Source: a virus. From it: a stretch of DNA of 34,652 nucleotides. This document shows positions 1 to 8,875 of the stretch, piece by piece; the first letter of the stretch is position 1, and every line of letters starts with the position of its first letter. The stretch spans positions 11,047-45,698 of IMG/VR virus record IMGVR_UViG_3300006621_000087. One strand, written 5' to 3'. The translations under genes and the position numbers were made by a program. The notes beneath the pieces are model-generated. The model was not told the DNA's origin, ran no database searches, and saw only the letters and a program-made list of their open reading frames with translations.

Positions 1-1977
1 ACATCAGCAAGTCCAGCAAACGCTACAATTATTGGAACTGTTCCTGTTGCAATAAACTCTGTTGCTAATTTAAGTGCATATTCCTCTGGTGGTATTGGAG
101 AAACACAAAAGCAAACAACTGATACTAATTACTGGCTTGCTAAAGTTGATTATCCTGCTACTGAATTTGATCCTATTGAAGCATCTTTACCGCTTTATTT
201 TGATGCTGGTACCGAAACAATTAAAGCCCATACACTCACATCTTGGACTGCTTTATTAGGTCCTTTCTTAAGATATTATCTTGGTGGTGGTGATCCAAAC
301 GTCGAAATTTCATACAACATTAATGGCAATGGTACAACCCAAGGCGCGATCTTTACAGATTCACGCCGTACTCCAACAGGTACAGGTTATACTACAAGAT
401 TTGTTAACGCAAACGATTATCGAACTCAGGAATTTCCTACTGGTACAGAAAGTACAGTAGCTGGAACTGAGAAAAGATTAAAAATAGTTTATGGAGCAAC
501 ACCTGTAATTACATTAAGTGGTACTTCAGCAAATCCAAACAGATATATAGCATACGGTCCATATGGAACTGAAACAATTGGTACAAATCAATATACTACT
601 AACGCTTCACCAGTAGGCCAAGGTAATTATTCTTGGTATTTTGCTCAAGGAAATATGGAAAGTTACGACAACAGCTGGAGATTACAAGTTAAGTATAATG
701 GTACTACAGTATTCGAGTCACCCGGCCAAGACGGATTTGCATATACTACTTCTGAGAAAAATCTTCTAGGAAGTGTTACTGATTTAGCCACCGGTACCGT
801 GTATAGCCGAGGCGCTCAGCGCGGCTCAAGCTTGATAGGTTATGCCGGTGAAGCAACAACATATGGCCCTGATGAAGTTGCTTCTGAATCATATGAAGTA
901 GCACAAGCTACTACGACTTGGAGCTTAATAAACGGATTTAAATTTACTGCAACTGGTAATGTTGAAAAAGATGGTAATGATTACGACGCAACTCGAATTG
1001 CGGGTGGAATTAATCCTGGTGAGTGGGCTAACCTTTCATCAGTAGGCGCAAGTCATTGGGTAAGATTTACTGATGATACTACAGCAACTAATACTGGTAC
1101 TGCAAGATCTCCAGCATCTGGTGATAACTATACTGCGTCTGGACCATCTCAATACAGTTGGGTAATTAATAGTAATAATATTACTGTTACTTGGAATGGT
1201 GATGTAATTTGGAATAAAAATTATTACCCCGCATCAGAAGCATCAGCAACTACAGCAATCTTTATTGGTGATAGACGATACGAAAGAGGTACTCTACAAA
1301 CGACGAATAATTATGGAGTATTCTACCAAGAAATTGGTGCAGACAGATATACTCCTAGCAATGGTACTTTTGGAGCATGGACTTCACTTGGCACAGATCA
1401 AACAGTAAACTGGAGTTCCTCTGATGCCGAAGGAGCATATGGATCTCGATTTACACAAATTAAAGCTGAAATTGCTACAGATTCAGGCGGTAGTAATATT
1501 GTAGCTACTGGTTATTATAGAGTTAATTGGCACGGGCAACAATTGATATTAGTAAATCTTGACGGTCAACTTACAGGCAATGCAAATAGTAACGGATTAA
1601 CCGGAAGCTGTAGTTGCCGGATTGATTGGAACGCTAGTACTGTTGGAGTAAATGCATTCGGTAATCCAGGCACGGGTTCTCCTTCTTATGACTGGATAGA
1701 TAATTCTGGAACTGCTTCAGATTATGAAGTAAGATTTACTTATTCTACTACGACGACTGGCGGCGGAAGTGTTTCTGGATTAGTAAACGGAGTTAGTGGA
1801 TTACCAGCATCTGGAACTTGGTATCCTGCAGAAAATACTCATCAAATACGTGTTGAAGATTCTGGAACCAGTCCTGATTCTTCATTCGCAAGTGGTTCTG
1901 TATCTATTAGAGAGCAATCATCTGGAACAATATTAGCAACACGAGCGTTTTCAATTTCAGCGAACAATAATCCATAA
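1..1977 (+). CDS. Fibre-like virion protein, 5' end missing
   Basis: The reading frame is open from the first base of the window to the TAA at 1975-1977, so about 658 residues of a longer protein are visible; the internal ATG at 655 is not the start. The protein is rich in Gly, Ser, Thr, Asn and aromatic residues, has almost no Cys, and looks beta-rich throughout. This is typical of phage tail-fibre or other virion surface proteins. The C-terminus is a Ser/Gly/Thr-rich beta segment ending in an Asn run and Pro. No enzymatic motif was seen. It is followed after 10 bases by a small coiled-coil gene and then by the modification-enzyme train, so it is a candidate substrate for those enzymes (inference). 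The fibre assignment rests on composition and context, not on a recognised domain. Confidence 0.7.
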   Translation, partial: TSASPANATIIGTVPVAINSVANLSAYSSGGIGETQKQTTDTNYWLAKVDYPATEFDPIEASLPLYFDAGTETIKAHTLTSWTALLGPFLRYYLGGGDPNVEISYNINGNGTTQGAIFTDSRRTPTGTGYTTRFVNANDYRTQEFPTGTESTVAGTEKRLKIVYGATPVITLSGTSANPNRYIAYGPYGTETIGTNQYTTNASPVGQGNYSWYFAQGNMESYDNSWRLQVKYNGTTVFESPGQDGFAYTTSEKNLLGSVTDLATGTVYSRGAQRGSSLIGYAGEATTYGPDEVASESYEVAQATTTWSLINGFKFTATGNVEKDGNDYDATRIAGGINPGEWANLSSVGASHWVRFTDDTTATNTGTARSPASGDNYTASGPSQYSWVINSNNITVTWNGDVIWNKNYYPASEASATTAIFIGDRRYERGTLQTTNNYGVFYQEIGADRYTPSNGTFGAWTSLGTDQTVNWSSSDAEGAYGSRFTQIKAEIATDSGGSNIVATGYYRVNWHGQQLILVNLDGQLTGNANSNGLTGSCSCRIDWNASTVGVNAFGNPGTGSPSYDWIDNSGTASDYEVRFTYSTTTTGGGSVSGLVNGVSGLPASGTWYPAENTHQIRVEDSGTSPDSSFASGSVSIREQSSGTILATRAFSISANNNP

Positions 1978-1987
1978 GGAGTAGATA

Positions 1988-2563
1988 ATGGCAATTTTTA
2001 GTGACAAAATAGTAGATGTGGTTTATGCAAACCCAGAATATACTTTAATTAAAATCAGATATGAAGACGGTGAGGGCAATGTTTGTCCGCACGTAATAGA
2101 CGTAGATCCTGATCATTCTGATTTTCAAGCTTTAGAAGCTGAAGGCTGGGATTCTGAGAAGATTAATGAATCAACTGCTGAATGGAAACGAGCTCAATCG
2201 CAAGCTTGGAATATCGAAGTTAATACCGCTGCTAAAGAAATAGCAGCGCAAATGGTTGGTTCTGATGTCCTCTTAAAAGAAAAAGAACGTTTAGAAAAAG
2301 AAACAGGTAAACTTGCTGCAAAACTTGAAGAAGCAAATGTAGATTATTCTGATGCTAAAAGAAAAGTAGGCAACAGTGCAGATGCTGTTGTATATGATCA
2401 TATGCTTGAATTTAATGATAATGCAGATATATTATTTAAAGTAAAGCTTTGGGCATTGGAAACTGATATCGTAAAGAACGCTGATAAAGCTACAAAATCA
2501 TCTATAAGAAAAGCAAAACGAGTTACGCAACTGATTAGTATTATAGATAATATTATAGAATAA
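1988..2563 (+). CDS. Coiled-coil protein downstream of fibre gene, unknown function
   Basis: A 191-residue acidic protein preceded by an AAGGAG ribosome site that overlaps the fibre stop. The N-terminal 60 residues look like a small beta domain. Residues about 90-120 are rich in Lys, Glu and Leu with heptad-like spacing and probably form a coiled coil, and the C-terminus is helical and basic. Its place directly behind a fibre-like gene would fit a fibre assembly chaperone or a minor virion protein, but no family was recognised. Treat as hypothetical. Confidence 0.6.
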   Translation: MAIFSDKIVDVVYANPEYTLIKIRYEDGEGNVCPHVIDVDPDHSDFQALEAEGWDSEKINESTAEWKRAQSQAWNIEVNTAAKEIAAQMVGSDVLLKEKERLEKETGKLAAKLEEANVDYSDAKRKVGNSADAVVYDHMLEFNDNADILFKVKLWALETDIVKNADKATKSSIRKAKRVTQLISIIDNIIE

Positions 2564-2582
2564 AATATCGTGAGTATGAATA

Positions 2583-3668
2583 ATGTGGAACAAAAGCTAT
2601 GATCTTAGGTCATTAGTATTAGATGTTGAGTTAACTTCTTATTGTAATTTAAGATGCCCTCAATGTTCAAGAACAGATGAACATAATAACCTTGAAAAGA
2701 AATCTTGGTTGCCTCTTCATTCTGTATCTATAGATCAGTTTAAAAACTGGTTCCCTCCAAAAGTAATATGTACACTTAAACAAATACATTTTTCAGGAAC
2801 GTATGGCGATCCTGGCATGTGCAAAGACTTAGCTCAAATAATCGATTATATTATTGACGAAGGTACTTGTAAGGTATCCATTAACACTAATGGTTCTATG
2901 CGAGACTCAGATTATTGGTGGGATATTGCAGCAAAAGGTCAACGTCGATTAAAAATCATTCTTGATATTGACGGTATTAATCAGGAAATGCATGGATTCT
3001 ATAGACGTGGTTCTGATTTAGAAAAAGTATTAAATGTTGTAGAGGCTATTAGCACTACGCCTGTTGAGGTGAGTGTTCTTACTGTTTTATTTAAACATAA
3101 CGAAGATTACCTTGAACAAATTCGTGATATGGTAAAAGCACGCGCATCTAACTATATAACCTTTGATGAGGTTGAAGGTAACAATTTCCAAGGTGGTCCA
3201 ATATATAAATTTAAAGATGAAGATGGTAATGATCAACAATTAGAACAAGTAACACGTAAAGATAGAGAACAAGGACTTGTGCGAGAATCCAGGCGTGTAA
3301 GAGACCATCGCCATATTGAAATCGTAGAACTATATAATAAAATAGACTGTTTAGCAGCAAGTCAGCAAAATCTTAAAATACAATCATCTGGCCAAGTAAC
3401 ACCGTGTTGTTATATGTCAACTCCATTAGAAACTGCTTCATTATTTAATCCCAATAGCTTTAATCGCATGATTACTACGTATGGTGGTAAAGACGAAGAT
3501 ATTAATCCTGTTGCACAAGAATTTATCGACAATCCTGATTTATTTAATTTAGATCATACACCTCTATTAGATATTATTAATGGTGAATGGTTTACTAAAA
3601 CATTACCAGACTCTTGGCAAACAAAAAGCCCTTGCTTCGCATGTTCCAAAGTGTGTGGCGTAGTATGA
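2583..3668 (+). CDS. Radical SAM/SPASM-like enzyme 1
   Basis: This 361-residue protein carries the radical SAM CxxxCxxC signature at Cys21, Cys25 and Cys28, which should bind a [4Fe-4S] cluster and S-adenosylmethionine. A second set of cysteines lies in the C-terminal third (Cys256, the pair 275-276, and 351, 354, 358), as in SPASM/twitch domains that hold auxiliary Fe-S clusters. SPASM enzymes often modify peptides, but some act on small molecules. It ends in an ATGA overlap with a paralogous gene; both share the motifs HNEDY and a Trp-Trp segment after NTNGS. The reaction cannot be told from sequence. A role in modifying a virion protein or surface component is inference from the neighbourhood. 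Confidence 0.85.
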   Translation: MWNKSYDLRSLVLDVELTSYCNLRCPQCSRTDEHNNLEKKSWLPLHSVSIDQFKNWFPPKVICTLKQIHFSGTYGDPGMCKDLAQIIDYIIDEGTCKVSINTNGSMRDSDYWWDIAAKGQRRLKIILDIDGINQEMHGFYRRGSDLEKVLNVVEAISTTPVEVSVLTVLFKHNEDYLEQIRDMVKARASNYITFDEVEGNNFQGGPIYKFKDEDGNDQQLEQVTRKDREQGLVRESRRVRDHRHIEIVELYNKIDCLAASQQNLKIQSSGQVTPCCYMSTPLETASLFNPNSFNRMITTYGGKDEDINPVAQEFIDNPDLFNLDHTPLLDIINGEWFTKTLPDSWQTKSPCFACSKVCGVV

Positions 3669-4792
3669 AGTGGGATTCAAATCAACTTAAAGTATTTCTT
3701 GATATATCTACATATTGTAATGCTGGTTGTCCACAATGTCATAGAACTAATTCAAATGGACTTGGTAAAGAAGATTGGTTACCATTAATACAATGGTCTG
3801 TTGAAGAATTTAAAACTGCGTTTCCACCCAAGGTATTAGAAAATATTGATAGATTTAAATTCTGTGGTACTTGGGGTGACCCAATTATGAATAAAGATAT
3901 ATTAGGAATTTTTAAATATATCTCAGAATATGGCCCTTTATGTTTAATATCTGTTGATACAAATGGTAGTATTCGCAACGAAGATTTTTGGTGGGAACTC
4001 GGATGCATGTTTGGCACAAAACTTGCGGTAGTATTTGCTATTGATGGAATTGATCAAAAAATGCATGAAAGATATCGAAGGTTTACTGATCTCGATAAAG
4101 TACTCAGCAATATGCATATGCTTTCTCAAACAAATGCTATCGTACAATCACAAACAATTCTTTTTCAGCATAACGAAGATTATAAAGACGAGATACTTGA
4201 GTTAGTAAAAGAATATGGTTCTAAAAACCACGAGTTTGTAATTTCTGATAGATTTAATAATAATAATACTGAACATTTTGTAGATGATAATGGTGATGAC
4301 TTTACTTTAACAAGAGCTAATCAAAAATCATTACCAAAAGGTGTTATATCAGGAGCGTTTAAACGAGAAACTATCCCAGTTAAAATAGTTGAAACTATTA
4401 ATAAACCTGTTGAAGCGCCAAAAGTTAAAGTTGTAATGAAACCACAAAAAACATTAGATTATAATATTCAATGTAGATGGGCTTTACCAAGAAACGAAGT
4501 TGTAGTAAATCCAGATGGCCAAGTTCTTCCTTGTTGTTTTCATGCTAATCATATATACGGAAATTGGCCAAAGAATCAAATTCTTAACGATCCTGCATAT
4601 AAGTATTACATTGAAAATAAAAATGAGTTTAACGTATTTAAAACATCTATTATTGATATAATGAACTCTGAACATTTTGCAAAAACACTACCCGAAAGTA
4701 TAAAAGGAGATAATCCTAATCCAATCTGCGTTAAAAACTGCAGTAATAGAGTAAAAACTGAACATCAACTGAGAGAGCGACATGAAACCTGA
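3665..4792 (+). CDS. Radical SAM/SPASM-like enzyme 2
   Basis: A 375-residue paralogue of the preceding protein. The start was set at the ATG of the ATGA overlap at 3665; an upstream in-frame ATG at 3614 would extend 51 bases into the coding part of the neighbour. The radical SAM motif is Cys18, Cys22, Cys25. A C-terminal Cys pair in a GQVLPCCF context, with a further CxxxxC near the end, indicates a second Fe-S cluster site. Shared motifs with enzyme 1 (HNEDY, a FAKTLPES-like C-terminal segment) show they arose by tandem duplication. Sequence divergence is high, so the two may act on different sites. Substrate unknown. Confidence 0.85.
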   Translation: MKWDSNQLKVFLDISTYCNAGCPQCHRTNSNGLGKEDWLPLIQWSVEEFKTAFPPKVLENIDRFKFCGTWGDPIMNKDILGIFKYISEYGPLCLISVDTNGSIRNEDFWWELGCMFGTKLAVVFAIDGIDQKMHERYRRFTDLDKVLSNMHMLSQTNAIVQSQTILFQHNEDYKDEILELVKEYGSKNHEFVISDRFNNNNTEHFVDDNGDDFTLTRANQKSLPKGVISGAFKRETIPVKIVETINKPVEAPKVKVVMKPQKTLDYNIQCRWALPRNEVVVNPDGQVLPCCFHANHIYGNWPKNQILNDPAYKYYIENKNEFNVFKTSIIDIMNSEHFAKTLPESIKGDNPNPICVKNCSNRVKTEHQLRERHET

Positions 4793-5378
4793 TAATATTA
4801 TTTTTGTAAAGCATGGTAAAAAATACGATGCTGAATATGTGAATAGACTAAGAGATAAGTTAATGCCTTATTATCCAACGTCTCAATACTTATGTTATAC
4901 TGACGATCCTATTGGAGTCGAAATAGAATGCATTCCTTGTTTTGAGAAACCAACATTAAAGTATTGGTGGAATAAACTTGCAATGTTTAGTAAAGACTTT
5001 CCTGTTAAAGGTAAATGTTTATACTTTGATTTAGATATGGATATTGAAGATGACTTTACTGATTTTATTAAATGGGATGGATTAACTGTACTCGACGCAT
5101 ATTGGAAAACTGGTTTGTATATGGCTCCACACGCTTATGATGTACAAATCAATAGTTCAATTATTACTTGGACTGCTGGTGAACAAGATTATGTGTGGGA
5201 TAAGTTTATGTCGAATAAAGACTACTATATGAGAAAATATGCTGGTATAGATCGATTCTTAAAACACGAAGGTATTAAATTTAATACATTTGAAACTGGC
5301 ATCGTTGATAGCGTTGCAAATCCTGCTGACTTTAAAGCACCGGTTAAAATGTTTAATGGAATTCATTATGAGTTATAA
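4782..5378 (+). CDS. GT-A type glycosyltransferase-like protein
   Basis: This 198-residue protein overlaps the radical SAM gene by 11 bases. It has the layout of a small GT-A glycosyltransferase: a beta-strand followed by YFDLDMD (residues 81-87) holding a DxD metal and nucleotide-sugar binding motif, and an upstream WWNKLAMF segment typical of GT8-like or related phage transferases. It is shorter than most GT-A enzymes (about 250-300 residues), so the acceptor domain is reduced. It is the first of two adjacent transferases in the train, with a methyltransferase between. The sugar and acceptor are unknown; the virion fibre, host surface glycan or a lipid are all possible. Confidence 0.6.
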   Translation: MKPDNIIFVKHGKKYDAEYVNRLRDKLMPYYPTSQYLCYTDDPIGVEIECIPCFEKPTLKYWWNKLAMFSKDFPVKGKCLYFDLDMDIEDDFTDFIKWDGLTVLDAYWKTGLYMAPHAYDVQINSSIITWTAGEQDYVWDKFMSNKDYYMRKYAGIDRFLKHEGIKFNTFETGIVDSVANPADFKAPVKMFNGIHYEL

Positions 5379-6009
5379 AGAACAACTATATAAAAATGCG
5401 TTAAAGGAAATACAAAGGATCTATAAAGAATCTCAGTATAATCCTAACGTAGATTTGTATCGTAGCTTTGATATAATTAATTCAGTAAATGATAATCAAA
5501 TAGCAAGTAAAGAATGGCTTGCAGATAAAATCATTCCTTACATAGAAAAATCAAATCATAAAAGAGTTTGTTTACTCGGTGGTTGGTATGGTATATTAGG
5601 AATCATTCTTAAAACAAAATATCCTGACGTAGAATTAGCTTCAGTAGATTCAGATGAAGAATGTATTAGTATTGGTAAAAAACTATCAACAGGTATTTGT
5701 AAGCTTAATTTTAAACACGAAGATGCATTAGATTATATGCTTGATATCGATGGTAAGCATGATATAATCATTAATACAAGTTGTGAACATATGGAAAAGA
5801 ACGATATCATATTAATGAATAATTTAAAAGGAAAGAATACTATTGTATGTTTGCAATCTAATAATTACCATTCAATACAAAGTCATATTAATACATACGA
5901 TAGCCTTAATGAATTTGTTGAATCATTAAAGTTAAATCAAATATTTTATAAAGAAGAAATGGAAGCTCCTGGCGGAGAATATAATCGATATATGGTGATT
6001 GGTCGATGA
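5368..6009 (+). CDS. SAM-dependent methyltransferase-like protein
   Basis: The start is placed at ATG 5368, where the gene overlaps the preceding stop by 11 bases; an in-frame ATG at 5290 would overlap far more. The 213-residue product shows a class I methyltransferase pattern: a glycine-rich strand-loop at residues 68-78 (LLGGWYGILG), an acidic residue ending strand 2 (Asp94), and a motif IV-like INTSCEHM at 135-142. The Gly-rich loop is divergent. It ends in an ATGA overlap with the tandem glycosyltransferase. Substrate unknown; O-methylation of a sugar made by the neighbours is one possibility. Confidence 0.6.
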   Translation: MSYKEQLYKNALKEIQRIYKESQYNPNVDLYRSFDIINSVNDNQIASKEWLADKIIPYIEKSNHKRVCLLGGWYGILGIILKTKYPDVELASVDSDEECISIGKKLSTGICKLNFKHEDALDYMLDIDGKHDIIINTSCEHMEKNDIILMNNLKGKNTIVCLQSNNYHSIQSHINTYDSLNEFVESLKLNQIFYKEEMEAPGGEYNRYMVIGR

Positions 6010-7730
6010 AAAGAATTATTTTTACAGTGTATGATGACTTAAACGAAGTCGATGATACTTATAGTCTTGGTACACCCGCAGTAAAACTTGTTGATGAATA
6101 TCTCGATAGGCTTGTACAAAACAAAAAAGACTACGCCGAATCCATTGGAGTTGATTTTAAGTTTTATCATAATACTATGAAAGATTTCGATTGTGATGTA
6201 TCGTTAGAGTTTACAAAGGTTAATTTATATAAGCATCATATAATGTGTAAACTTGCAGAAGAATATGATGAAGTTCTATATGTTGATATGGATGTTGTAT
6301 TGAACACAAAAGAAAATATGTTTGATGAACATGATTTAGAAAAGAATGGTTATCATATTAAATATCAAGATAACTATATTCAAAGCACTCAGATAAAAGA
6401 AGTATTCTTTGCTGAGATCGGATTAAGATCTCCTACTTTAAAATATCATATTACAAAAGCAATGCTTGGTGGAGAAGATAACGAAGATATACATGTAATG
6501 AATACTGGTATTATGCTTGCAAATTCTAAATGGATACAGAAATTAGACTTTATTAACAATATGCAATTCGCGTTAGATAGATTAGAACAAATCAAAAGAA
6601 AGGCAATAAAAGAAAACGAACAAACATATATTAGTCTTTATTTTTATCCTAATAACGAAGCTTTGTTTGCGTGGATGGTTTTAGAATACGATATACCGTT
6701 TTACAATTTAGATGATGAATGGCATTGTATTGTCGATCATGATCCAAAAAAGTATAACTTTGATGATATGAAAGCTATTCATTTTATTAATAAGAAATTT
6801 AATTCGTTCTTTAAAGATAAAACTTATGCAATGTTTTCTATACATGTAGATATACCTGACGATAGACTTGATAATCCAAGAGGTCATTATAAATCAAGTG
6901 TACCTAAGTCTAAGCATGTTAAAGATCAATTATCAAAATATAAAAATGCTTTAATTGATAATCATAAAGAACAAGCAAATGCTATAAATGCAACATATAT
7001 TCATTATAGTAGAGATGAACAATATGAAGAGTTTTACAAAAGGTTTCCTCATTTATCAGAATATGATGTAATCAATTTATATAAAATATGGCTTCTTGAT
7101 AAACTTACAAAAGAATACGATGGTGTATTGTACGTAGATTTAGATTGTTATTTTACAAAGATAGGTATTTCTATATTTGATTACGTTCCTTGGGAAGTAG
7201 CATTCTGTTGTAATTACCAGACGGTCCACGATTTAGTTATAAACAGAACTAGCAATTACTTTGAAACTTATCAATACGACTTTCGAAGTCCACATGCAAA
7301 ATATTGGAACACACATGCTCTTTTAGCTGAAGAAGAAATAGAAGATAACTGCGATATCTATAATACTGGAGTTATGGTTGCAAGTCGAGAAGTAATGAAT
7401 AAACTTGATTACTTTTCTGATATAGACAAAATATTATCTACTATGAAAGAACTTAAAGAAGATGAGTATTCAATGTATCCACCTCAAATAAGAAAATCGT
7501 TTGGATATGATAATGAAACAATCACTGCTTATAAAGTAATAAAGAATAACGTGTTCTCATTTCAATTAAGAGATAATTGGCATTTTAAACATAATGAAAA
7601 CTATCCTGAGTCATATATTAAAGGATCACCAACTTATGTTCGTGAAAAGGCGCACATAAATGAGAATGTAAACAAAAGACAAATCATACACTTTATTTCG
7701 AAAAACTTTTCATTGGTTTTTGATAAATAG
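6006..7730 (+). CDS. Tandem-domain GT-A glycosyltransferase
   Basis: This 574-residue protein is an internal duplication of one glycosyltransferase-like unit. Repeat 1 (about residues 1-275) has YVDMD at 92-96 and MNTG at 165-168. Repeat 2 (about 325-574) has YVDLD at 376-380 and YNTG at 452-455, and both end in a segment with an HFI sequence. DxD should bind the metal and nucleotide sugar, and the NTG motif lies where such enzymes contact the sugar. Keeping both DxD motifs suggests both halves are active, possibly adding two sugars in turn (inference). It starts in an ATGA overlap with the methyltransferase. Acceptor unknown. Confidence 0.65.
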   Translation: MKRIIFTVYDDLNEVDDTYSLGTPAVKLVDEYLDRLVQNKKDYAESIGVDFKFYHNTMKDFDCDVSLEFTKVNLYKHHIMCKLAEEYDEVLYVDMDVVLNTKENMFDEHDLEKNGYHIKYQDNYIQSTQIKEVFFAEIGLRSPTLKYHITKAMLGGEDNEDIHVMNTGIMLANSKWIQKLDFINNMQFALDRLEQIKRKAIKENEQTYISLYFYPNNEALFAWMVLEYDIPFYNLDDEWHCIVDHDPKKYNFDDMKAIHFINKKFNSFFKDKTYAMFSIHVDIPDDRLDNPRGHYKSSVPKSKHVKDQLSKYKNALIDNHKEQANAINATYIHYSRDEQYEEFYKRFPHLSEYDVINLYKIWLLDKLTKEYDGVLYVDLDCYFTKIGISIFDYVPWEVAFCCNYQTVHDLVINRTSNYFETYQYDFRSPHAKYWNTHALLAEEEIEDNCDIYNTGVMVASREVMNKLDYFSDIDKILSTMKELKEDEYSMYPPQIRKSFGYDNETITAYKVIKNNVFSFQLRDNWHFKHNENYPESYIKGSPTYVREKAHINENVNKRQIIHFISKNFSLVFDK

Positions 7731-7761
7731 TAATGTAACCGCTGATTAAGGTATTTGTATT

Positions 7762-8319
7762 ATGACTCTATTATATTTTTATATGTTCTATTGGATCGTA
7801 TCCTTTCTAGGATTTACGATAGGATTTCATCGCGTAGTATCCCACAAATCTATAAACCTACATCCTGTTTTAGAGGCATTTGTTCTCTATGTTGGAGTAG
7901 TTGCTAGCGCGCTATCGCCGTTGGGTTGGGCAGGAATGCATCGTATGCACCATGCTTATGCTGACACTCCAAAGGATCCACATAGTCCAAAGTATATGAA
8001 ATGGTATCAAATACTTTTTTCATCTTATAGAGTAAAAACTATTCCACGAAAGTTTGTACGAGATTTATATAAAAATCCAAGAGTAATGTTTTTCCATAAG
8101 TATAGGTTCTATGTAATTGGTGTTACATATTGGTTAGCAGTTTTAATTAATCCAATGTACTTGTTATGGCTTGTACTTCTTTTACCTACATCATTTATAT
8201 TCTTTGGTCTTATTAATGTAACAGGCCACGACTCAAACGGTAATCCAGTAAATAGATGGTGGATAAATCTATTTGCGCCATTTGAAGGGAATCATACTAA
8301 ACATCATGAACCGAAATAG
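7762..8319 (+). CDS. Compact fatty acid desaturase
   Basis: This 185-residue hydrophobic protein contains all three histidine boxes of membrane di-iron acyl desaturases: His23 and His28 in HRVVSH, His60, 63 and 64 in HRMHH, and His178, 181 and 182 in NHTKHH. About four membrane segments are visible (residues 1-20, 36-56, 116-130, 133-153). The family resembles delta-9 acyl-CoA or acyl-lipid desaturases, which introduce a double bond using O2 and electrons from ferredoxin or cytochrome b5. Those enzymes normally run to 250-380 residues; here the protein stops three residues after the last box, so the usual C-terminal part is absent. It probably acts in the host inner membrane. A phage-encoded FdxA lies 10 kb downstream and could in principle supply electrons (inference). 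Confidence 0.85.
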   Translation: MTLLYFYMFYWIVSFLGFTIGFHRVVSHKSINLHPVLEAFVLYVGVVASALSPLGWAGMHRMHHAYADTPKDPHSPKYMKWYQILFSSYRVKTIPRKFVRDLYKNPRVMFFHKYRFYVIGVTYWLAVLINPMYLLWLVLLLPTSFIFFGLINVTGHDSNGNPVNRWWINLFAPFEGNHTKHHEPK

Positions 8320-8875
8320 CGATACACGCTGGGTAAAAATGAATTTTGATGTACCTTGCGATAAAATAGAAAAAGAATACGAATCAGTAAAAGAATCATT
8401 AGTTATTCATAGACCAGAAGATGGTCATAAAGATTGGTGTGCTATGACTTTATACGGTACGGGATCTGATAATACAAATAGCCACTGGGAATATGGTCGT
8501 AAATCTAAAAAGGATATTACTGAAATAGGAAAGCAATGTCCTGCAACTATGGAATTTGTACAATCATTACCATATGCTCGTATTGATGACGTAAGGTATT
8601 TAGTTATTAAACCTGGTGGTTATATTGCAGAACACGTCGATGTACCAGAGCATAATTGGCTTGATCCTCTTAATATATCGATTACATATCCAGAAGGTTC
8701 AAAGTTTGTACACGACGGAGAAGAAATACCTTATCATCCCGGTGGTGCATTTGTTTTAAATATACATTATGCTCATTCGGTACAGAATGAATCAGACAAA
8801 GATAGATTACATTTATTAATTCACGGCAAAAAGAAAAAAGAGTTTTGGAATTATGTTGAGAAACTCAAACTGTAA
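8306..8875 (+). CDS. 2OG-Fe(II) dioxygenase-fold protein 1 (aspartyl hydroxylase-like)
   Basis: The start at ATG 8306 gives a 14-base overlap with the desaturase and 189 residues; ATG 8273 and 8339 are in-frame alternatives. The C-terminal half has the double-stranded beta-helix pattern of aspartyl/asparaginyl hydroxylase-like 2OG-Fe(II) enzymes: His110-x-Asp112 after a PGG turn, distal His157 in a HYAHSVQN context, and Arg167 placed to bind 2-oxoglutarate. Such enzymes hydroxylate protein side chains, lipids or small molecules, using O2. It is the first of seven related proteins in the train. Confidence 0.75.
   Translation: MNRNSDTRWVKMNFDVPCDKIEKEYESVKESLVIHRPEDGHKDWCAMTLYGTGSDNTNSHWEYGRKSKKDITEIGKQCPATMEFVQSLPYARIDDVRYLVIKPGGYIAEHVDVPEHNWLDPLNISITYPEGSKFVHDGEEIPYHPGGAFVLNIHYAHSVQNESDKDRLHLLIHGKKKKEFWNYVEKLKL

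Noticed and set aside
74-259. Leu-rich ORF inside the fibre gene
   Set aside because: It lies in a shifted frame of a frame that stays open from base 1 to 1977; its composition is that of a frame-shifted shadow.
3614-3664. Upstream start for radical SAM enzyme 2
   Set aside because: It would overlap the coding end of enzyme 1 by 51 bases; the ATGA at 3665 matches the pattern of the train.
5290-5367. Upstream start for the methyltransferase
   Set aside because: It would overlap the GT gene by 89 bases; the start at 5368 matches the short overlaps seen elsewhere.
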